Positions 25,101-36,849 of a stretch of DNA of 64,000 nt are shown here, piece after piece; position 1 is the first letter of the stretch, and each line of letters opens with the position of its first letter. The position numbers were made by a program, and so were the translations under genes. Under the pieces are notes generated by a model, which did no database searches, was not told the origin of the DNA, and was given only the letters and a program-made list of their open reading frames with translations. This DNA is from Telopea speciosissima (taxonomy: Eukaryota; Streptophyta; Magnoliopsida; Proteales; Proteaceae): positions 28,185,501 through 28,249,500 of the forward strand of contig NC_057916.1 in assembly GCF_018873765.1 (NCBI RefSeq). The letters are read 5' to 3'.

Positions 25101-28100
25101 AGACGGTTTTAAGACACGTTCCCTTCACAATTAAGGATGACCCTCCATTCTTCCATCCATGATTGACCAACTATGATGACATATTGGAAATGCATGACAT
25201 CTAGCACCATGGACTGCAAGACAAGATTCTCATTCCTCCCTTTACAATTGGGAAAATGAACTCTAGTCTCAAAATAAAGGTATTCATGGCCAGGTTAAGC
25301 TCTAATACCAAGTTGATGCAGCCAGCCTGATTCCAGAGTATGAATTAAAAATCAGACCAGCTGCTCCACAAGCCCAAGTCTGAACTGTTTTCCTAATAAA
25401 ACAAGATTGGAAAGGCTCACTGATTTGCTCCTTTCAGTGGCCTTCATTGGGGGAAAGAAAGAAAGACATAAAAGTTGCTATGGGACAGTGAACAGTACCT
25501 GCGAATGGAAATTGAAGAAAAGGAAGAGAGAATAGAGGGATAGGGGAGAACATAGAGAAAAGAGAAATCCTTGGCTACACAATCTAAATCCAAATTCTGT
25601 ATTCTATTACATTAACTATCATCAGGGGGTAAAATATTTATAAGAAAACAAATGAAAGCCTCCTACATCTAAAACTCTTAGATAGCTAAACTAACTTAAT
25701 TAACAAGGACTCTAAAACTAACTAGAATTGTTGAAGCCCAAATCTTCTAAATAACTTGGGCAGCACACAACTAAACGAAATAGATCTCTTCAATGACTAA
25801 ACCAAAGCCAACCACATTATATAATAGACCCTACTACTAATTCAATATCTATTTTCATACAACCCTTTAGACCCCCACTTTGGGCCTTATAATCCAGCCC
25901 ATTACAAATAAAACCACAAGAATTGAAATTCCATAACCATAGATATTAAAATAGGACCAATATTGGGTTTACATTACATCTCTTGCACCTCATTGCCTCA
26001 TGCCAGACACTACTACACTATGATTCATGCATGTGCATGACTTTAGTCCATGTACCTCCATGGTTGGATTGTGCTACTCAGCAATTGTTCAACCAATGCA
26101 GCCTCATACCCTTGCTCGCTTGAGTAAACAAAGCATGCTCTATGATTCTAAATATTGGTTATAATACAATGCATAGGCCTCATTGTCTAGTATGCACTAA
26201 AGAACTTAGATTTTCCCTCCGACACCGATTACTTATTTGCTTGTAATCTTTGATGCATGGTCACGGGCAAAGAGTGTTGGACATGGCAACCATATTAAAT
26301 CTAGACAATGGGGGGCACACTCACACACACCCAAATGTATGTATATTTACGTACATATATACTCCTCTATGCATATAAAGTATCTAAAGAAAATCTTTCA
26401 CGAACAAAAAATAGAGTAACAAAAAACAAGTAATGTATAATTTGAAAAATAGGACACAAGGGGGTAAAAAAACCATAAAGACTAAACTAGTAAGAAATAC
26501 GAATGCTTCCCACCCAAAATTATTTCTTTAATAGGAACAAGTTTTTCTAGTCTGACACCAATATTTGCAGATGGCAAATTGGATAGAGCTGAAATTTTGT
26601 GCACAGTATAAGTTTCAGCCAAAATGGAGTTGGCCAAGTGGCAAAATAAAGCTCTGAAAATCCAGCGAAAAAATAAATGGCAACTGAAATACAAGCGAAT
26701 ATGCCAAAACATGGGAGGGTGCATAACTGAAATTGAGTTTAAAAATTGGCATATGGCCAATTTAGACCATTTCCTAGATATCCATATAGCCAAAATTGCA
26801 ACATCACCCTTCCACGTGGCAAAATTTGGTGCTGGACTAGAGAAAATCTCTAGTCTTGGCAGACTAGAACTTTTTTTCCTTTTTCGAGAGACTAATAGAA
26901 GTTTTCAGCAGCTGCCAAGGTTAAAAACCAAAAAACGAGTAATATAGATTAAAAAAACCAAAGTTTTTCTCCACGCCTTCAGCAAGTCTCACAACACTAC
27001 TCAAGTTGCAGCAGCTTCGCAATCATGGTTTTTATGTCGTTCCAAGAAGAGGCTTTGATCATTATTCAAGTTGCAGCAATGTCACAAGAAATGCAGCCAG
27101 GCTCTTCTTCGCCTTAACTACACAAACAAACATGAAGCCTACAAAACTTATACCTATGATACATCACATGCAAAAGGTTACGAGTTTATTTGAAAGCTAT
27201 GAAGCATAAAAGCAGTACCAACCTCCAGGATGTTTCTGCAAGCTCCAAGCTCGCCCATATTGTATCCCCTCACAGAGTAAGGTCCACCGAGTGTAAAAGC
27301 ATCATAACTGGGGAGATCTCCCACACAACCACCATAATGGCCATGAAGAACCAATATAGGGGGTGGTGGATTACCAGCACCTTCCTCAACCTGCTTCAAC
27401 TGGACGAAGCGGGTCACCGTTAGCTGGTGGCGATTAAAGAATGGGAACTTGCTGCCAATTCCAAGGCCTTGGTCCATCTGCATTTGGTTATGAATATGGA
27501 CTTTAGTTGAACAAAAAGAAATTTCTTCTATAAACAGAAATGCAGAATAAATGAGAAAAGAGAAATATACAGATTTGTTTACATTTATCATTTTTTTTAA
27601 AAAAACATCTTAACAAGACTATAGACATTTTTCCATTTTTTATGGCAACTCGAAATGTCCTGTTTCCATGAATTTGGCAAAATAACAACTACTTGAAATA
27701 TTATCCACACCTTCATTTCAGTAACAGCCAAGAGCACCATTGTAAATGGACATCGCCCCAAAGTTTTTCAAAGAGCCAATAAACTATAAAAAGCAAACAA
27801 AACAGTGGTTTGAAATATATAATTTATTTAATCCAGAAAATATCTATTCTATAGTACATTTCATTTCTCAAATGGTAATGATTGATACTAGGGTGCCTCT
27901 TGCTGATAACTGTTAAAAGAGAGATGTAGAGAATGCTTGAATGAATAATTCAATCATTCAGGCCCTGTTTATATAAAGAACAGAATTACAACTGAAAATA
28001 GAAACTTAACTCAGTCCTAGTCCTACTAGGAATTCCTAATACAACTAGGAATCCCAAACTAGGACTCGGCTGGGGAAAAACAATAAAAGGAATAAAAAAT

Positions 28101-31100
28101 AAAGAAAAATAAAAATAAATAAAGTGGGACTAACCACCCTAACTCGACTAGGACTAATCCTAGTAAGCTAGGACAGGTAGGACCAATCCTAGTGGAACTA
28201 GGACTGCTTACCCCATTCGGGTAAGCAGTAAACAGCCTATTACAACACTCCCCCTCAAGTTGGAGCAAAGATGTCGATCATGCCCAACTTGACTAAATTG
28301 GGATGAAACAATTTTCCAGACAATCCCTTGGTAAAGATATCAGCAAGTTGATCCGCAGATGTCACAAAAGGAATACAAATCAACCCATCTTCTAACTTCT
28401 CTTTGATGAAATGCCTATCCACCTCAATATGCTTGGTACGATCATGCTGTACAGGATTGTGTGCTATGCTGATTGCAGCCTTGTTGTCATAGTACAACAT
28501 CATAGGAAGACGACTAGGAACACCAAGATCTTGTAACAACCCTTTAAGCCAGAGTAACTCACAAATACCCTATGCCATAGCTCGAAACTCAGCTTCGGCA
28601 CTAGAACGTGCAACAACATTTTGCTTCTTGCTACGCCACATGACCAAATTTCCACCTATAAAGGAGCAATACCCAGAAATAGACTTGCGATCTGCAAAAC
28701 CAGCCCAATCAGAATCAGTGTATGCTTCTATCCGTAGATGACCATGCGTAGACAAAAGAATTCCTTTTCCAGGAGCTGACTTCAAATAGTGTAAGATACG
28801 AAGAACAGCTTCCATATGAGAAGAATAGGGATCATGCATAAACTGGCTTACAGTACTCACGGCGACAGCAATGTCAGGACTAGTGTGTGAGAGATAAATC
28901 AACTTCCTTACAAGTCTTTAGTACCGGCCTTTATCAACAGACTCCCCTTCTTTCTCCTTGAGTCGAACAGTAGGGTCCATAGGAGTATCTGAAGGATGGC
29001 AACCTAGCAACCCAGTTTCAGCTAATAAGTCTAGAACATACTTCCTCTGGGAGAGAAAAATGCCTTCAAAAAATCTGGCTACTTCAATCCCAAGAAAGTA
29101 TCGTAATTTCCCTAGATCTTTAATCTCAAATTCTTGTCCAAGGAAGGTCTTCAATCATTTGATCTCATCACCATCATTACCAGTAACTACTATATCATCG
29201 ACGTAGACTATAAGAACAGCGAGTTTTTCACCAGTCCCCTTTATAAAGAGTGTGTGATTAGCATTACTCTGCTTATAGCCCACAGAAATCATAGCTTTGT
29301 GGAACCGGCCAAACCATGCTCGAGGTGACTGCTTCAGCCCATAAAGTGCACACTTCAATTTACACACTTTTCCTTGGTTTCTGTCACAAGAGAACCCTGG
29401 TGGGACGTCCATATACACCTCCTCATCCAGTGTTCCATTTAGGAAGGCATTTTTTACATCTAGCTGTTGCAAATCCCATCCAAGGTTGACAGCACAAGAT
29501 AATAACACACGAACAGTATTCAACTTTGCAACAGGTGCAAAAGTTTCCTGGTAATCAATGCCGTATGTCTGAGTAAACCCCATGGCCACGAGCCGTGCTT
29601 TATACCTATCCACAGTGCCATCAACCCTCTGTTTCACCACAAACACCCATTTGCATCCAACGGTTTTCTTCCCAGGTGGAAGAACCACAAGCTCCCATGT
29701 GTTATTTTTCTTCAAGGCCTCCATTTCTTCCATCATAGCTGCCTTCCACTTTCCGTCTGATAGAGCTTCCTGCCAATGGTTAGGAATACGAACAGAAGAA
29801 AGAGAGGAAACAAAAGCATGAAAGGATGGGAAAAGTGAGTTATAAGAAACAACATGAGATATGGGATGCTGAGTGCAAGTCCTGACACCTTTGCGAAGAG
29901 CAATAGGTAATTCAGGAGAAGGAATATTACCAGGTAGAGAGGTAGGTTCTAGATCCGGGTTCGGCAATTGGATGGGTACTGGAGCAATAGTTGATTGAAC
30001 CTGCTTATGTTTCCTTCCATAGGTCTTCACAATACGGTCATCAATATCCTCTGAAATTCACTAATAGTCCTCTGGATAGGAGTCTGGACCGGGGTAGGTT
30101 GCTCCTCTTGAATAGAGATAGTTTCCCCCTGTATAGGAACCTCTCCCCCTGAGTCAGGAGAAGTACTGAGGATAGGCCGAACTGGTTCAGACTCGTAGTA
30201 AACAGACTGAAGTGGAGGTGGAGAGTCAATAGTCAGCACATCTTCACTAACACTCTCCCCCTGAAGAGGTGGGGACACATAATATGAAACATGTTCATGA
30301 AAAACAACATCCATGCTAACAAAAGTCCGGCGAGAAGGAGGGTAATAACACCTGTACCCCTTCTGGGTAGCAGAGTAACCCAAGAAAATGCAGCGGAGAC
30401 TACGTGGGTCAAGTTTACCAGGGGACCTTGTATCCCTGGCATAACAAACGCAGCCAAACACCTTAGGTGGGACTATGAAGGAAGAAGAGCCAAGTAATAG
30501 CTCAATAGGGGCCTTGGAAAGAAGAACCCGTAGGCGATCTATTAATTAAATAGGTGCAGAAGAACCGCATCTCCCCAATAAAGGGAAGGGACATTGCGAG
30601 CAAACATAAGAGCTCTAGCCACCTCCAAGAGGTGGCGATTTTTCCTCTCAGCCACACCATTTTGGGCTGGAGTGTCAACACAGCTGGTCTGATGGAGGAT
30701 TCCATGGGCAGCAAGGTATTTTTGGAACTGACCTTCTGTATACTCTTTCCCATTGTCACTCCTCAAAATTTTAAGAGTGGCATTAAATTGGGTCTTAATT
30801 AATTGATGAAAGTGCTGAAAGCAAGAAAAAACTTCATTTTTTGTGTACATAAGGTATACCCAAGTGAAGATAGAATAGCAATCAATGAAAGTGACATACC
30901 ACCGATGGCCAGTCAAGAAAGCTTTCCTACTAGGCCCCCATACATCAGTATGAACAGTATGAAATAAGGAAGAAGATCTCTTATTAGAAATAGGATAAGT
31001 TGAACGTGTCTGTTTAGCCAAAACACAAGGTTCACAAAAAAAATCTTCCTTATTACAATCCTTAACTAATGCTGGAAATAAATTTGATAAAGTTCCTAAG

Positions 31101-34100
31101 GGGGGATGGCCTAGTCTAGAGTGTCATTTATGTATTTCAGAAGAGAAAGATGCCGAAGGTAAAGACTCAGTAGGTGCAGGATCTCCATCAAACAGGTATA
31201 ATCCGCCATGCACTTTACCCGATCCAATCATCTTCCCCGAGTCCAGCTCCTGAAAAACACAGTGAGTTGGAAAAAAGTCACTTTACAATTTAGGGATTTA
31301 GTGATACTGCTAATGGAAAGAAGGTTAGTTGTAAATTTGGGAATATGCAACACAGATGGCAGGGTAAGGGAAGGAGAATAACCAATGGATCCTTTCCCTG
31401 AGATGGAGGAGAGGGACCCATCAGCAATTTTGACTTTATCCTTACCAGGAGCAGGAGAATATGTATAAAAAAGGCTAGAAGAACCTGTCATGTGATCAGT
31501 AGCACCGGAGTCTATGATCCATGGAGTGGATACTACAGATGCATAATGACCAGCAAAAGAAATACCTGTACGGGCAAAGAAGGAACCTGAATTGGCAGCA
31601 GACGTAGTAGAGGCAGTGGATGTGTTCAACATACGATGGAGAGCCTGGAGTTCTTCCTGAGAGAAACTGATGTCAGCAGTAGGAGTTGGGGCTACACTTT
31701 CAGTGTGATTGGCTTTGCTTTTAGACTTAGCACGTCCTCGTTTGGCCTCAAAATCAGCAGGCTTGCCATGACACTGAGCCTTCGTGTGATATGGTTTGTG
31801 ACAATGCTCACATTTCACAGGCTCTTTAGTAGTGGTAGCACAAACACTGTCAAAAGAAGTAACGGGAGTGGAGGCAGCAGTCAGTAATGCTGATCTCTCA
31901 ACTTTGAGAGTAATCATCATGGCAGCCCTTCTTGTCTCTTCACTGTGAACATAAGAAAAAGCTTTCTCTAAAGTGGGGAAAGGAATCCGACCAAGGACTT
32001 GTACCCGAATAGGATCATAATCATCATTGAGGCCAGCCAGGAAATCATAGCCCCGAAACTTATCAACATAGGAATGATAGGCAGTGATGTCAGTAGTAGT
32101 AGTAGGTGAAAACCTAGCATAGTGATCCAATTGCAGCCATAAACACTTGAGGGCAGCATAGTATTTAGTGACAGACAACTCCTGCTGAGTGGTATGTTGG
32201 AGTGTCTTCCTGATGTCATACACCTGAGCATCATTACCTGAACGGCCATAAGTTCCCTTGACAGTAGTCCAGATCTGGGTAGCAGTGTCAAGGAGTAGAT
32301 ATTGATTGGAAAGGTCAGTGGTCATAGAATTCGTAATAAAGGACATCACCATAGCATCATTGGCAGCCCATTTAGTACGGGCAGCACCTTCTTCAGTAGG
32401 CTGTGTGGTGGTGCCAGTAAAATGGCCAGTGAGTCCCCTACCAGCCATAGTCAAGGAGATAGATCTGGCCCAGATGAGGTAATTTGATCCCTCAAGTTTA
32501 ATAGCTGCAACATAAGGGAGAAATTCTGTCCGCGGCTGAGAATCAACTCCAGAGTTGGCCGTGGTTACATCTGAGTCTCCCATATTGCAGACAAAACAGT
32601 ATAAAAACTGAACGATGAGTCCCTTCTGTAGCAATAAGAACCAACCCTAAATAAAAAATCCATAGGTAGGGTTTTGAGGAAACCCTATAAGAGAAGTCGA
32701 TTGAGATTCAGGGGTCTTCAAGTCGTAAAAAAAATTTGCAGAATCTGTCTTCATAGTTTATGCAAATATGTGCAACAAAACTGCCCACGCAGAGAGGAGA
32801 AATAAACCAGATCGAGAAGCAGCAGGTCTTGAATATTTGTTCAAAAAAAAACACCTGGAGAGTGATATGGATACATGCCTCAATGGTAGGAAGAGAAACA
32901 GAGACAGCAGCTGTCCAGAAAAATCAGCAGTGTTGGATCCCAAGAAAACCAGCATGTAATTGTAAGAGAATCTGATCTTCAATAAGGGAGAACTCCAAAA
33001 AAAAATTTGCAGAAGTGTGGGCAGCAGCTATCGATCAAAGAACTTTTTAAATCATCAATTGTTGAGGTGAAAAATTAGGGCAGCATCTACAAATCACCTC
33101 ATTAGATCTGCCCTAAGTGGAGAAAAAACCAGAAAAAGTGAAGAGAGTTGAGTGGGGGGGAGAAGATGGAGATCGAGAGATAATGGAAGGAGGGTGGGGG
33201 GCTAGGAACCAGGCTAGATCTGAGAGACTGGCTCTGATACCATGTTAAAAGAGAGATGTAGAGAATGCTTGAATGAATAATTCGATCATTCAGGCCCTAT
33301 TTATATAAAGAACAGAATTACAACTGAAAATAGAAACTTAACTCAGTCCTAGTCCTACTAGGAATTCCTAATGCAACTAGGAATCCCAAACTAGGACTCG
33401 GTTGGGGAAAAACAATAAAAGGAATAAATAATAAAGAAAAAGAAACATAAATAAAGTGGGACTAACCACCCTAACTCGACTAGGACTAATCCTAGTAAGC
33501 TAGGACAGGTACGACCAATCCTATTGGAACTAGGACTGCTTACCCCAATCAGGTAAGCGGTAAGCGGTAAGCAGTAAGCAGCCTAATTCAACAATAACTG
33601 CAGACAAATTTCACCATAAAGCTGATGATTATCAAACCCATATCACAAAAGAAAACAAAAGGACACATCAAGGAGAATTTAGCTTTTAAGAAGAGAAATA
33701 CAGCAAAGGCCTCCCAAATAGTACAAATTAGTATTCCTTATAAATTGTGCAGTTAGAACAGTAAAAAACAAAAACCAGGAGGCACCTTGCTCAGTATAAT
33801 CTGGGCAATGATCCAGGATTAATAATAGTTTGGTTAATTCAATTGTGTAATCAAGTTGAATATCATAACCAAATAGTACATGGCATACAACAATAAGACA
33901 AAAACAAGCATTGGAGATTCACCTGAAACACATTCCTCTCACCCACAATGGCTCCATTCACAAACGTGGTGTTATCGCGTGTGATATTTGCCTGTGCAAA
34001 TGCCATCCGATCAATGCCAGTGCCACTGAGGGTTGTCGGAGGTCCATCTGCAGTGATTCCTCCACTTGGCAATTGCCGCTGACCATTAGCAGAAATGTGA

Positions 34101-36314
34101 CTGCTTTCATCTCGTGTTGTTATTTCCTCCATCACCAATCCATACGTAAATTTGCTCTGCCGAGTGAAGCTCTAAAAAGTGCCAAAAGAAAATCAGGATG
34201 ATGCTGGGGAGCTGCTCTATTTCACACAATTTTCAAGCCTGTTTGAATAATATAGCATTAATAGAATGGAAGCATTAAGACCTACCTCTGTTATATTGGC
34301 TTTGAAGCCTGCTCGATCAACCCATATGGGTGGAACTTCTTCAATGCCAGGTCCACCCGTGAAAACTGGGCTCAGTTTCCGGCTGTTGAAGCAGCTTGCA
34401 CGGAAAGTACGGTTGCGAGGATTGTATACACCATCAAGATATGGATGTACATACTCAAGCTTGAAAGCAAGATCATCCTGAACAAGAAATTACACAAGCA
34501 TGAAACATAGCCTGGGTCGCATAAAACGAATGTAAACTACAGGCTAATAATACCTGTGGATTGAGGAAATTGCTGGTGGTTACTGAACCTAGAATGGATC
34601 TATTCAGCCCATTGAGATTCCGATGCTCAAAGGAAACGGTTCCCGAAGGCTGGATTGAAGCCTGAAGGTAGCAACATTCAGAAGTTAGCGATGGCTGAAA
34701 ATATGTCCAACTGCAATTATACGAATCAAAGAGTTTACATTTCCCACAAATGACATGTATACCAGGGTGGGTCGACCTTGACGTCCAGGAACGATACTCC
34801 ACTCTGTGCTGACTTCAGCTGTCTTTTGCTCGAGCTCCTTCAGCTTTATCTCAACTATGATTCCTCCATCGTTCTTTTCATCTGGCCGTGGGTTCACTTC
34901 AATATTGGAGAATAAAGCAAGAGAATTTATATTCCTGAGAGCTTGTTTCCCCGCTTCTATATTGAAAACATGGCCTTGTCGAAGCTAATGTATTGGACAC
35001 AACAGAAACGTTTAAAACTCAACCAAGAAAACAGATTAAAACTTACTAGACAGTATATAAACTGACTAGATGAACTTATAAGACAAAGCTCGTTACCTGT
35101 TTGGGCAATTCTCTCCTGACGACAGCAAGTTGGGTATTACCCTCACAGACATTCCCAAGCTTATCTTGAAACTGTACAACCATTTGGGTAATATCTCCCT
35201 CCACAACCTCACATACCACCTCCTTCGTATTGAGATTGCCGAAATTCACCACCTGCGCACAAGCGTAGCCTTCGTCGTGGTACCACTTCTGAACTCGGTC
35301 CCGAATCCTCTGTAGTAACCTGGCACTGACCTTCCCCTGCTCCCTTAGCATCTGCAATACCTCGCGTTGAACAGGGAGCGGCAATAGACACGGCCTTGCC
35401 CTCTCAATTCTCCTCTTGTAATCCTTCTCCTGACTCCGGAAATACTCCAGTTTCTCCTTATCAGTCATGTCAGGGTCCATCTCCACGGGCTTGGACTGCG
35501 GCATCAAACCAACATTGATGCAACGGAAGGAGTCTGCCGACTGCCACGTGCTCTCGGTGAAGGAAATCGTGATACCGAGGGTTCCATCGGGTTTGCTCTT
35601 CCCCTCGAGATCTACCTTCTCGAACATCCCACATGTTGCTAGGGTTTCAAGCTCCTTCTGAAGATGGGCTTTGGTGTAAATACCGCCGGGTCGGAGGGAG
35701 ACCATCTCGAAGAAGGAATCTTCGGTGCCGACGGTGGCCCAACGGCGACGGTCGAAGAATAGAATCTCGGAAATCTTGTACTTCTTAAATCCGCTGAGCT
35801 TGTTGAGCTGAACCACGATGTTGGCGGGAAGACCATGCGCATCCCATTCTTGAGATTGAGATTCTTCTTCTCCAGCTAGTGCTGACGGAGAGAATAACCG
35901 CGACCATAAACCGCCATTATCACCTCCACCTCCATTGCCATTCCAACCCCAACCACCGCCACCGCCACCGCCACCGCCACCGTTTCCGTCGACGGGGCCG
36001 CTGTTGCCCGGGCCGTGACTGGTGATAGAGAAAAGAGGAGGGGCAGAGGAGGATAGGTGAAAAAGGAGACCGGAGGCAGCACAGAAAGCTAGGGCTTTGG
36101 GGAGAGAGGGGAGGGTTTTAGGTTTAGGGAAGCAATTTGAGGGGTCAGGAAGAGGAAGTGAAGTGGAGTGATCGCATTTGATGGTGGTTGAAGAAGAAGA
36201 AAGACAGGGTGAAGCGGTGGGATGAGAGACGGAGGAGGTGGCTACTCTGCGTGGGGAGCTGAGGGAAGGGCCGATACTGGGGCTCAGCAGCTGCACCGTG
36301 CCGCAGAACGCCAT
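19193..36314 (-). CDS. TOC75: TOC75 plastid protein-import channel, copy A
   Basis: Outer-envelope Omp85-type beta-barrel that forms the channel of the TOC complex and moves preproteins into plastids. Seven exons, all in phase 0 with GT-AG introns: 36314-35097, 34984-34763, 34661-34554, 34477-34286, 34171-33923, 27477-27223, 19432-19193; total 827 residues (Arabidopsis TOC75-III is about 818). A Ser-rich transit peptide is followed by a Gly-rich tract (about ten Gly in a row near residues 110-120) that in this family helps hold the protein at the outer envelope. POTRA repeats follow (about 145-400), then the barrel, ending GAIFLRFGERF. Landmarks include GLPANIVVQLNKLSGFKKYK, SVRGYNMGELGA and GNDLGSSKDVKGNP. 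No disruption was seen. Introns 1-4 are 76-114 bp, but introns 5 and 6 are 6.4 and 7.8 kb, filled with transposons. Confidence 0.95.
19775..20430 (+). mobile_element. RTE LINE 3' fragment in TOC75-A intron 6
   Basis: The plus strand encodes the RTE C-terminal region (YSAECWAVKKHHINKLSVAE, LRESRLRWHGHDQQRPLDAP, GRPKMSLAEVVRKDM), with an upstream piece interrupted by stops. It ends with AGCCAACCCCATTTAGTTGG, then GATAAGGCTGAGTTGAG, an RTE 3' end variant. It is antisense to TOC75. The same fragment lies at 39133-39790, so it was present before the duplication. Confidence 0.85.
20954..22809. mobile_element. Pack-MULE with ~105-bp TIRs (copy in TOC75-A)
   Basis: Imperfect terminal inverted repeats of about 105 bp start GGGTATATTACATTTGAGGT at the left; the reverse of the right end reads GGGTAAATTACGTATGAGGT. 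Flanks are AAGCAAATT and AAGATAATT here, and AAGACAATT and AAGATAATT at the unit-B copy, which points to a 9-bp target duplication as for Mutator-like elements. It has no transposase; the interior is a host gene fragment of the GRAS/HAM type on the minus strand. Length 1856 bp. Confidence 0.8.
21201..22542 (-). pseudogene. HAM-type GRAS gene fragment captured by MULE (copy A)
   Basis: Reading the minus strand, the piece starts with MPFGLRGKGVLEVANVSEFS, like the N-terminus of HAIRY MERISTEM/SCL6-22-27 proteins, and later encodes QQLFPVGKPLYRVAFYFKEA and FDVLKIGAYTAFSDTSPLLQ followed by FANFTCNQALL, the first leucine-rich part of the GRAS domain. The rest of the GRAS domain is absent, and the frame is broken by stops and frame shifts, so it is not a working gene. 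HAM proteins keep meristem stem cells undifferentiated and are normally miR171 targets; the matching site near 21419-21442 is altered here. Confidence 0.75.
23038..25976 (-). mobile_element. Old short-interior LTR retroelement in TOC75-A intron 6
   Basis: Minus-strand LTR element. LTR-like ends lie at 25314-25976 (5' side) and 23038-24797 (3' side), very unequal in length. A primer-binding motif TGGTATTAGAGC lies at 25299-25310 and a purine-rich tract (CTGAGGGAGAA on minus) beside 24798. The interior is only about 0.5 kb and holds no full gene; a short stretch is faintly protease-like. Flanks AATCT and CATCT are a poor 5-bp match. It is a deletion-type, non-autonomous remnant, clearly broken, and older than the TOC75 duplication because both copies have it. 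LTR ends read TAATGT...GCATCA or similar. Confidence 0.65.
26547..26840. mobile_element. Small TIR element (MITE-like) in TOC75-A intron 6
   Basis: About 294 bp with inverted ends CTAGTCTGACACCAA and (reverse) CTAGTCCAGCACCAA. It is present at the same place in unit B (49040-49323), and a diverged relative lies at about 17719-18110, so it is a dispersed repeat. No clear target duplication was found and its superfamily is unknown. Confidence 0.5.
27911..28247 (-). repeat. 3' LTR of the intron-5 Copia
   Basis: 337 bp, from TGTTAAAAGAG to TACAACA on the plus strand, matching the 351-bp LTR at the other end. The length difference comes from a short GGTAAGC-type tandem repeat. Confidence 0.93.
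33243..33593 (-). repeat. 5' LTR of the intron-5 Copia
   Basis: 351 bp, from TGTTAAAAGAG to ATTCAACA on the plus strand. It directly abuts the primer-binding site at 33231-33242. Confidence 0.93.
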
Positions 36315-36696
36315 CGTCAGTGCTCCGTTGAGTGTTGACTGACTACTGTTCGATGAGGGAGGAAAAGCGGATAAGGATATGAACTGATGCCTGGCGAAGA
36401 GAGAATCGGAGAATGGTATTGGTATACGGTCTCTCTCTCTCTCTCTCCGGTAGGTGGGGGGAAAATAGGTTTCTGGGATAAGGAGAGCGAGTACCCAGAA
36501 CAGCAGAAGAGGGTCACAGAGCTGTGGGCTGTGGGTTTGACGAAACCTGCCAGGCCTAGGATTGCTCCTATCGTGTTACAAACTTACAATAGGCAGGTAT
36601 GAACTCTTATATTCATATGAAGCTCAATTCTTTCCTCCTATTTATTTGACTTAAATGCTCCATGATCCCAATCTAACGAAGGATTATCCAATTGAA
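36315..36696 (-). promoter_or_regulatory. Proximal upstream region of TOC75 copy A
   Basis: About 380 bp between the start codon and a foldback element. It contains a CT/AG microsatellite (about 36430-36449) and is otherwise shared with copy B. It should hold the 5' untranslated region and core promoter; no TATA box could be placed with confidence. Confidence 0.4.
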
Positions 36697-36849
36697 CTCC
36701 TCTCTAGGGAGCCCAGCACGCCCAAGGAGCATCCAGCCGTTGGGTTGTGCCACACATATCCCTAGGTGTGTACCGATATGTGTGCGGCACAGCCCAACCC
36801 TTGGATGCCCCATGGGTACTCTCTGAGCACTTAGCTCCTTGGAGAGGAG
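36697..36849. mobile_element. Foldback MITE upstream of TOC75-A
   Basis: About 153 bp of near-complete inverted repeat: GGTTGTGCCACACATAT on one arm answers ATATGTGTGCGGCACAGCC on the other, extending out to CTCCTCTCTAGGG and GGAGAGGAG. It could form a long hairpin. The same element lies at 53564-53714 upstream of copy B. No clear target duplication was found. Confidence 0.6.

Larger units (their letters stand above)
27911..33593 (-). mobile_element. Copia LTR retrotransposon in TOC75-A intron 5
   Basis: Complete-length Ty1/Copia element, 5683 bp, with LTRs at both ends and the 5-bp target duplication ATAAC (27906-27910, 33594-33598). A tRNA-iMet primer site (TGGTATCAGAGC on minus) lies at 33231-33242 and a TTGAGGGGGAG purine tract beside the left LTR. 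Parts in order on minus: gag (about 32.6-31.6 kb), Asp-Ser-Gly protease (about 31.5 kb), integrase (about 31.0-30.4 kb), reverse transcriptase with YVDD (about 29.9-29.0 kb), RNase H (about 28.9-28.3 kb). It is broken, with roughly half a dozen interruptions. The LTRs differ at about 14 places by eye (about 4%), suggesting an age of very roughly 1.5-3 million years at usual plant rates. It runs in the same sense as TOC75. Confidence 0.93.

Noticed and set aside
29582-29821. Plus-strand open frames across the Copia element
   Set aside because: They are antisense shadows of the pol region with no independent features.
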